Of a DNA stretch of 64,000 bases, positions 56,352 to 64,000 are shown piece by piece. Numbering within the stretch: position 1 is the stretch's first letter; each line of letters begins with the position of its first letter. The stretch is from Hyaloscypha bicolor E. Lineage: Eukaryota > Ascomycota > Leotiomycetes > Helotiales > Hyaloscyphaceae. The translations under genes were made by a program, and so were the position numbers. The stretch is from NCBI RefSeq assembly GCF_002865645.1, contig NW_020194619.1, positions 744,001 to 808,000 of the forward strand, in the 5' to 3' direction. A model generated the notes under the pieces. It searched no databases, was not told the origin of the DNA, and was given only the letters and a program-made list of their open reading frames with translations.

Positions 56352-56412
56352 GTGCAAACGCGAACGCGAACGCGAATGCAAATGTAAATGCAAATGCAAA
56401 TGCAAATGTAAA
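56352..56412. repeat. hexamer repeat GCGAAC/GCAAAT
   Basis: About ten 6-bp units that grade from GCGAAC to GCAAAT and GTAAAT. The drift from CG to CA to TA steps runs left to right toward the AT-rich block. Confidence 0.85.
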
Positions 56413-56833
56413 CCTCGCCAGCCAGAAAGGCGGCCAGCAGCGCACTGCGATTGTCTCGGATCGCACCGGCCACACAAATGTCCGTGAGCTGGGAGGCGAG
56501 AGGAGCCGGAGAGCGAGGCTGGCCGGGATGTAAGGGAAATAGAAAACTGGTAACCACATAAATCATTTCAGGATTACTACACCGTCTATATTATTAGACA
56601 AAGACTCATAAACGGCCACTGTATTATTGAGACAAAAAGCCTCTCGCAACTGTTTCTACATCATTACTCACTCCTCTGGCGGAAACACAAAACTTTTGCG
56701 CAACCCAAATTTTTGAAATACATATATTAGTTTAACCCCAAATCCCAATTAACTAGTATTATACAATACCTGCGATCCAGAGCTATCTTTTGAGACGCGT
56801 CAAGCATTCGAAATAGCGAGAAGCAGAGTATTA

Positions 56834-57097
56834 ATGCCAAAATTAGGAAATCTCATTCCCGAGAACATTCTCGACTACATAATCCGACTTCAAGAATTTC
56901 ACGAAGCATTATTAGCTAATACCAGGGATAGAATCGGAAATAGTAAATACCTAAAGACACTTATTAAAGTTATTATATACATAGCAAAGCTCGCTGAGCA
57001 TATAAAGAATACTACTAAGCGCGAGCAGAAATATGCCCTTCGTATAATTAATAACTATATAAAAGACACGTTTACTATACTAAGGAGAATTAATTAA
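56834..57097 (+). other. 87-codon ORF at the left edge of the AT-rich block
   Basis: ATG at 56834 to TAA, encoding a Lys/Ile-rich helical peptide (starts MPKLGNLIPENILDYIIRLQ). Composition resembles the N-terminal part of a retroelement Gag-like protein, but there is no motif to prove it. The DNA beyond the stop is degenerate, so this is more likely the least-damaged piece of a dead element than a gene. Confidence 0.3.
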
Positions 57098-59696
57098 TAA
57101 TGCAATAATCTTAGCCAGGGTTTATAGATACGTTTAGTATTAATAACTCTAGTAGAGATCAAGCAAATAATTACAAAAGTAGCCAGAAATATAACTCGGA
57201 ATATCCTCCTTATAGTAAGTATTAATAGCCCCGACCTCAATAATAATAATACTACTACCCCAGACCTAAAGAAACTCAAGCTATATATTATAATCTCTAA
57301 TAATAATATAGTAACTAGCCTGAGAATATATATAAAGAAGAAAGCTTATATTCACGAATTAATTAACTAATATCTTACTAAATAAAGGTTATATATTACT
57401 ATAGTAGCCGTAAGATAACTTATATTAGGTAATATTAATATTTTTCTATAATTAGCTACTAATAAATAGGCCCTTATTAACTCTATATTTATATAGCTCC
57501 AAATTTATAATAAGAATACTCGAGTAGTTCTTTATAATATATACTAAATTACTATATATAATATCCCTATTAAGTTAATTAGTATAATTATAGAAGGCAA
57601 ACTTAAGGTAATAAAGAATATTAGATTCTGGAACTCGCATATTCTCTATAAAAATTATTATATTAACTTTATTAGCTAGATTAATAAGAGATCTAAAGCT
57701 AATAAGAAAAAGAAATAGAAATATACTTTTATTATAATATTTTTCTTATATTCCAAAGATACTAATATTACTATTAATAATAACCTTATCCGGGCCAGAG
57801 ATAGCCTCTTATATAAGGTATATAATAAATAACTTATCCTGCTATAATACTTTAATTACTTTATATTTAGTTATAATAAAACCCAATATAGGAATTTTAC
57901 TAAGTATATGTTTTATATTAGGCTATATAAGAAATCGGACTATTCAGACCTAAAGATTTACTAGTATATAAACTATAAAGCTGTATATAGTATAAATAGT
58001 ATAGTATATCCCGAGAAAAAGTATATATAAGATATTCTCTAATTAAAGAAACTTATAAGAGAAAGATATAATATCCCTAAGCTATATAAACTAATTATAA
58101 GACAGATATAAGATATGGGAATTAGCTAGATCCGGAAAACTATTAGTAATATATTTAAAGAAATTATATTTCTAAATAAAATAATATTAATAATAATAAA
58201 TAGCTAATAAATAAGCCATGCCTTACCTATAAGAGAAAATACGCTAGTAATACTAAGATAATACTACTAAACCAGGGAAATAATACTACTAATATTTCTA
58301 CTAAGGAACTTTAATATTATCCGGGACCTGGATATAAACGGGAGCCAGGAAATAAGGTAAGAAAGTAGTAATAAGGTAAGTAAAGCAAATTACTAAGTAA
58401 TTATTAACTAAATAACTAAACTCCTCCCAAGAATATAAGGCTCTCTAGGGAATATTTAATTATATCCGGGAGAAGCGGTACTAGCCTAATAAACTAGTAG
58501 TACTATATCTTTTTTAGGGGAACTAGATAAAGTATTTACTCTTAAAAACAAACCTAAAATATCTCTAGCCAAACTAATAACTAACCTAGATATGGAACTT
58601 ACTAAGATAAGAGCGAGAATTAAGGAGCTAGAGGCTTATAAAAGAAATATTATTAGAGCCATATAAATAGAAATATTAACTCTCTTATTTAGAACTAATA
58701 AGAAAAGGAAATAGGTAAAAATTAATAATATAATAAATTAGGAAGGAAATAGTTAAAACTATAGTATAGATACAGGAATAAGTAATAATAATATAACTAG
58801 TAATACAGAAAGTAGTTCCGAGTTATTAAGGAAAATAATAATTAGATTATCCGGATAACTTATTAAGGTAATAGACCTATATACTAAGTATTAGGAAGAA
58901 AAGAAAAATAAATATAAGTAAGCCAGATTATGAACTAAGGTTAATATCTATAAAACCCTAGATTCTCTAGGCTTAAGAAGCTATCTATATTATTATATGC
59001 CTTATAACTTCTACTAGTAAGACTTATCTAGCTCTAGTGAAACTTTATTATTAACTAACTCTACCCAAGTTAGTATAATAGATGAATCTGAGAATAAACT
59101 TAGCTTATATACTTTATATCTAGCTAATAACTCTAAGAACTTATTTAAACTCTCTAATAATATCCAGATTTCTTATATTAGAAAACAAGTAATTACGAGT
59201 TATAAATATAACTACTAATAATAGCCTCCTAATATATCCTTAGAGCAAACCTCTTTTACCCAGGCTTCTCCCGTTATAATAATCATATCCCGAACTTAAA
59301 TAGAACCTCCTTATTATTTTCTAGCTAGCCCCTATTTCTTTTCTATAATACCCAGACTACCTATACTAAGGTAGCTAGAAGCTTAACTAGAAATAGACTA
59401 GAGCTTTCCCTATATCTAATAATAAGAATAGCCCTATTACTAATTCCTAATCTAGTCTAAGCAAGTAGCCTAACCCCTATTAGTAGTAGATCGAGTTCCC
59501 TAACCCTATTAAGGAACTTATTAGACTTAAAGTTTAAGGGTATATAATTTATTATCCCGGAAAAAAAAAATTATATTTTAATTCTATTATTTACTAGTTT
59601 CAGGTTATAATATATAATATAGACAGGAACTATAATATTACTATTTCTCTTTTTAATAATAATAATATCCTTAATATTAATATAATTAATATCTAA

Positions 59697-60420
59697 GAGC
59701 TATAGCTTAATATAATTCAGGTTAAGGCAGGCTTTATCTTAATATATTAAGGTAGCTATACTAACTAGTTCTAATATATTATAGCTAAGCTAAACTTTCT
59801 AGATATTTTTGGAAATAATATAATTAATATAATAACCTATATTAATAGATATATTTATAACTAGTTTATATAAAGAACTATATATACTATTACTTATATC
59901 CTATAAATCCAGATTAATATAGAAGGAAATAATATTAATATAATTAATATTTATAAAGCCTATAGCTTTAAGAAAACTATATTAATCTAATAGTAAATAG
60001 CTAAGATAATATATTAAGTAATAATAAGAATAATAAATAGCCCTGAGAGAGACTAGCTTAAGTCTATTATAAGTAGTATTAAAGTATACTAGAGCTTTTA
60101 TAATAATAATAAAACCTATAATTATCTTATATTTAATAACTTTAATACTTACTATTATAACTAGGCAGGCTACTAACTCTCTAATAATAGTAAAGATATA
60201 GCCCTTATCTAGTCTATAAAAAACCTTAATCTTGTTTTTTACTTTATAATAGATATAATTACTCGTATAAGAAATATAATAAGGAAAGAATAAGACTTTA
60301 TTCTTAATCTTATCTGGAATAATTATAGCCTAAAATATAACCTAATAAGTATTAAGACATATAATATATAAGATTACTTCTCGGATTATTTCCCTATTAT
60401 TACCTACTTTCTATTTGAGA
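59697..60420 (+). mobile_element. relic of a LINE-type (Tad-like) endonuclease domain
   Basis: One frame (codon starts divisible by 3) can be followed from 59697 to 60420 without a frameshift, interrupted only by TAA/TAG. In it, YLIFNNFNTYYYN (60123) stands where endonuclease/exonuclease/phosphatase domains have their GDFN-and-His motif. SDYFPIITYF (60381) stands at the terminal SDH motif. Each difference from the consensus is a G-to-A or C-to-T change. No reverse transcriptase could be recognised downstream. Confidence 0.55.
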
Positions 60421-63059
60421 ATCTACTTAATAAAGACCCTCTAGTTACTAATAAATAAGCTAGAAAGATATAAACTAAAATAAATTAGGCTATTCTTATT
60501 AATATTCTTAAGACTAGCCTTAAAAAGCTTAAGATAAATATTATTACTATTTATAATAAACTTCCCTCTATTATTAATAGTATATATAAATATCTAATTT
60601 AGGTAGTTATAATAGTAATTAATGCCTTAATACCAGATACTTATATGTAATATATATAGAATTATATATAACTTAAGGGCATATAATAAACCTCGGATAT
60701 TACAGGTATTAATTAGAGAAATTAGAGGCCCTCCGACTTTATAACTAACTACTATTTATATTATAAATATTAGGCTTATAAATTACTAATTATATATATA
60801 TTATCGGGGCCTCCTATTTAAAGAAGGCTTCCCTAAACCTTATAGGAGAAATAAAGATTAGTTTTATACTAAATTTAATATTATAGTTTTATAACTTACT
60901 AATTTATTCTATTATCTTATTACCTACTAATAAATACCTTATAAGCTAATCTCTTTACTCTTAAAAAAGGTAGTTTAATAAGTAATTATATCTCGAAATC
61001 TGCGAAATATATAATTCCTTACTAAAGCTATTTCTATAAAGAAAGTTAATTAGATTAACCCTAATACAAGTAATAGTAAAGGCTTATCTAATACTTTTAA
61101 TAGGGCCCCTTAAAAGCCTCTAAGAGCCAGTAATAATAACGGAAATAATTCCGGTAATAATTAAAATACTAAGATTAATACTCGAGTTACTATTACTTAA
61201 GCTATAAAATAGGACTTATATACTAAAGTTAAAGTACTCTAATAAAAGCAAGAATTAGTAAATATAATTAACTAATATATTCTATAGTTAGAATAATATA
61301 AAAGTACTCTTAGAAATACCTTATAATTTACTATATCTTATAGAAACTCTATTTATAAATCTATTCTATTTTCCTTAATAATTCCTACTAGAGAACTTCC
61401 TAAAATAGGATTAGAACTTATTTCCTTTCCTAATATAATTATAAGGCACGTAATAGCAGGGTAATATACAAGTAATTAAGGTAAGTAAGCTATAAAGTAA
61501 TACTTGCAAGTATAACTAATTCCAAGAATTAATTCTAATAAAAGACTAATTAATACCCCTTTCTAAAGCTAGGAGTATCTCCCTATATATTCCCTAGTAC
61601 TTAGCCAGGCATATAAAGCCTTTTACTTAATTAGGAAATCCCATATAATTCATATGATTCCGATTATAAGCTATACCCAAAATAGGAAACTAGATTTATA
61701 ATATCTAATACCTGTCTATATACTATTATATATACCTATTATATTAATTCCTCCTCTAGGCCCTTGTCCCTAAAAGGCCTGAGAAAACTGCGAATAGCTT
61801 TATAAATATCTCCCTAAAACTTTCCTGGCTACTAGCTTTCCCTAAAAACTCCCTATAATTACCCTATTAGTATACTAGGTAATAGGATTAAGAATATAGT
61901 TTACTAACCCTACCTAGCTAGCTTGCAAATTGCCTCTGGTAATTCCCTCTTATAAAGGTAGTATAAATATAATATATACTATCGGATATAAAGCTTATCC
62001 GATCTCCTAATTAGTTCGTAAATCCTAACTTAGCCTCTATTCACAAATAAATCATTACTTTATAGGCCCAAGAACTTGGAAAAGTTAATCCGATCTTCTG
62101 ATTTATTTATAAATCCCTTCTTTGAAATTTTCTGGGTATTTCTAGTATAGAGCTGGTTCCGAATTCATAATTACTATTTGGGGAAAGGGTATTATAAAAA
62201 GGCCTCTCTTTTCCTACTAACTAACCTTCTTTCCCTTTAACTATAATACCATATCTAGCTTTTCCTTATCCCTTACCTTTCTCTTCCAAGCCTTCTTCAA
62301 GCCTTCTTTAAGCTTCCTTTAAGCTTTCTTTAAGCTTCTTCTAATTCCTTCTTCTACTTCTTTATCTATTAAGATAAATTCTTCTCTTGGTACTTATTAG
62401 CCTGTTACTAACCGTTTGGCTAATACTCCTATATCCTTAATTCGCCCTTACTATTTTTAATATTCCAAGAATATTACTAAGTTTCCCGACCTTACTTATA
62501 TTAAGAGTAATAACCGCTTAGTATATAATTACTGCCATTCTAAGAATAAGAAGTATAATTCTATAAGTTATAATTTCCTTTTTTTATTTCCTATTCTAAT
62601 ACTATTCAAGGTTCCTTAAATATATATAATATAATTAAATTACCTTCTTTAAGCTATTAATATATATAAGTATCTTGCCTAACTTTTGCCCGAAAAAGAG
62701 AAGGCTATTATAGCTCTTTATTTATACTAAACTATATATACTTCTTATATTAAAGCTATTATTTGAGGCTAACGGATTCCTCTAATAATCCAAGAAATAG
62801 GTTAAGTAATTCTTACTAGCTTAGTATAAGTACAAAGTACTCTTAAAAGTATAATTAATATTCTTTAGTATTAAATAAGCTTATTTTCTTCTTATTTCTT
62901 ACTAATAGCTAATAGCTTTCTGGGCTAATTTACTACTTATTTCTCGAGAGAATTCTAATAAGAATAATAATAAGAATAATAGAAAGTAGTTACGAGAATA
63001 GGATATTTATAGGATATAGAAATTAGAGTTTTTAATAATTTTTATATAGTTTTTTCAAG

Positions 63060-64000
63060 AATAAATATATAGTTTTTTAATAGTTTCCTAATAAAAGCAT
63101 TTATCTTTTATATCTCCGTTTGGCTAATAGTATTATAATATTACTTTTTTCCAAGTATTCTTATAATTCTTGAGCTATATTCTCCAGATTACTTAGTAGT
63201 TCCCATATATTATTTACTAGTAAATAGCTTTTCTAATAAATGAGATATTCCCTTTCTTTTCTGTCTTCTCTATAGGCTATAATAGATTCTATCTCGAATT
63301 CCTCTTTGCCCTTAATCTTAACTGGCTTTAGTTCTATTATAGTACTAGCTTATAGGTACTATAGTTCTAAGAGAGAAATATAAAAAATATTATAGATCTA
63401 ATATAATAGTAGTAATTTTAAGTAGTATACCTATTTATATATTTCTATAACTTCTAGAACTTTAAAGGAGCCGAGATATCTATTTATTAGCTTTATACTA
63501 GGTTATAGCTATTAAATATTCTTTATATAAAATATAACTTTATTATATATCTTGAACTTCTTATTAATATATTTCTTATTATAGTACTTTTTCTATATAT
63601 CTACTATTTCTTACTATTATTTCTCTAGTACCTCCCGTTTTACTTGAATTCTTTATACTTTTTTATATATTACTAGTACCTCTTTTTCTGGAATATTATT
63701 CTTAATATATAGTTTTATACTAGAATAGAATTCGTATAATATATAGAATAGAGATATTCCTATTATTAAATATATAGAGTTATTATATATGAATTCTATA
63801 AGAGTAAGCTTTATTACCCAGTTATCTTACTAGTAGCTAATATAATATCTTAAGTATTATTCTAGAGTTTAGTTCAGATTCTCTATTTATTTATTAGTTT
63901 ATAGGTAAAATACTATACTTAGCTATTATTAAATCTTTAAATAAAAACATAGACTTAACTAGAACTTGCTTATAAAAATAGATCCTTTATTAGAGGTTAT
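63060..64000 (-). mobile_element. relic of a Ty3/gypsy integrase with chromodomain, cut by the window edge
   Basis: On the - strand one frame runs from 64000 down to about 63060 with only TAA/TAG interruptions. It starts TSNKGSIFISKF, the integrase core motif, and passes ISLFYILYEF and VKREVLEK. It then gives NRYLGSFKVLEVI and a chromodomain (EEFEIESIIAYREDRKEREY, LIY, stop, KSY, then NNIWELLSNLENIAQEL) at about 63150-63320. This is the C-terminal half of a chromovirus-type pol. The rest, upstream in its own sense, lies beyond the window. Confidence 0.8.

Larger units (their letters stand above)
55459..56560. other. repeat-rich, gene-free boundary zone
   Basis: Promoter of the PKA subunit gene, then a series of simple repeats: (GGGCT)n at 55935-55967, GAGTGGTGA units at 55980-56025, GAGTTGAGCT units at 56040-56068, (GGCA)n at 56269-56304 and AT/GC-varying GCAAAT hexamers at 56352-56412. 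Long frames on the - strand across it are translations of these repeats. The AT-rich block starts immediately after. Confidence 0.65.
56560..64000. repeat. AT-rich, RIP-like degenerate transposon block
   Basis: Composition shifts abruptly near 56560 from GC-rich gene space to sequence dominated by TA, AAT and TAT, with very few CpG or CpA steps. Apart from an 87-codon frame near its left end there are no intact ORFs. Two recognisable coding relics (LINE endonuclease, Ty3/gypsy integrase) retain their frame and are broken by TAA and TAG codons. This is the signature of repeat-induced point mutation (CpA to TpA on both strands). The stretches 57100-58500 and 60700-63050 hold nothing I can name. 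Confidence 0.85.

Noticed and set aside
55898..56566. 222-codon - strand frame and several + strand frames
   Set aside because: They are translations of GGGCT, GGCA and GCAAAT microsatellites (repeated Cys/Leu/Pro, Ile/Cys or Asn/Ala).
61760..62900. Pyrimidine-rich, possibly LTR-like DNA with AAGCTTTCTT repeats
   Set aside because: No paired direct repeat or TG...CA ends could be established by reading, so no LTR is called.

Overview
The window is nuclear DNA of a filamentous ascomycete (Pezizomycotina). The genes carry short 44-110 bp GT-AG introns with CTRAY-type branch points. There is a HET-domain gene, a Zn(II)2Cys6 factor fused to an acyltransferase fold, and an AT-rich block whose relics of transposons are broken by TAA/TAG codons in the manner of repeat-induced point mutation (RIP). 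The order or genus cannot be fixed from sequence alone.

Layout. 1-3.8 kb: a probable 3' gene tip, then about 3.6 kb of non-coding DNA with short tandem repeats. 3.8-6.0 kb: zinc-cluster/acetyltransferase fusion (+). 8.1-9.0 kb: secreted double-psi beta-barrel protein (+). 9.5-10.8 kb: degenerate repeats and a decayed coding relic. 11.0-12.7 kb: divergent monothiol glutaredoxin (-) and phosphopantothenoylcysteine decarboxylase (+). 13.3-14.3 kb: coiled-coil protein (+). 14.9-15.9 kb: odd ORF with a TPR-like stretch (-). 16.6-18.4 kb: branched-chain aminotransferase (-). 19.0-23.8 kb: a segment bounded by imperfect inverted repeats, holding a HET-NB-ARC-TPR receptor gene (-) and a 252-bp MITE. 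24.9-28.2 kb: mitochondrial SAP-domain protein (-) and ICE2 (-). 29.1-31.1 kb: MYG1 (+) and endosulfine/IGO1 (-). 32.0-35.7 kb: SFM1 methyltransferase (+) and KEX1 carboxypeptidase (+). 36.0-40.2 kb: RAE1 (-) and a conserved unknown gene (-). 40.9-42.4 kb: ethanolamine-phosphate cytidylyltransferase (+). 43.2-45.3 kb: dead flavin monooxygenase. 45.7-50.3 kb: RNA polymerase III largest subunit (+). 50.5-53.7 kb: divergent neutral ceramidase (-) and SPF27 splicing factor (+). 54.0-55.5 kb: PKA regulatory subunit (-). 56.56-64.0 kb: the AT-rich block with a LINE-type endonuclease relic and, at the window edge, a Ty3/gypsy integrase-chromodomain relic.

Most genes are single-copy housekeeping genes and do not form a pathway cluster. 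Loose themes are nutrient and growth signalling (PKA regulatory subunit, endosulfine), lipid metabolism (ceramidase, ECT1, ICE2) and RNA biology (RPC1, RAE1, SPF27, MYG1). The accessory material is the HET-NLR segment, the dead monooxygenase, the 10-kb relic and the AT block. Gene models were built by hand from splice signals and protein-family conservation, and exon arithmetic was checked for frame.
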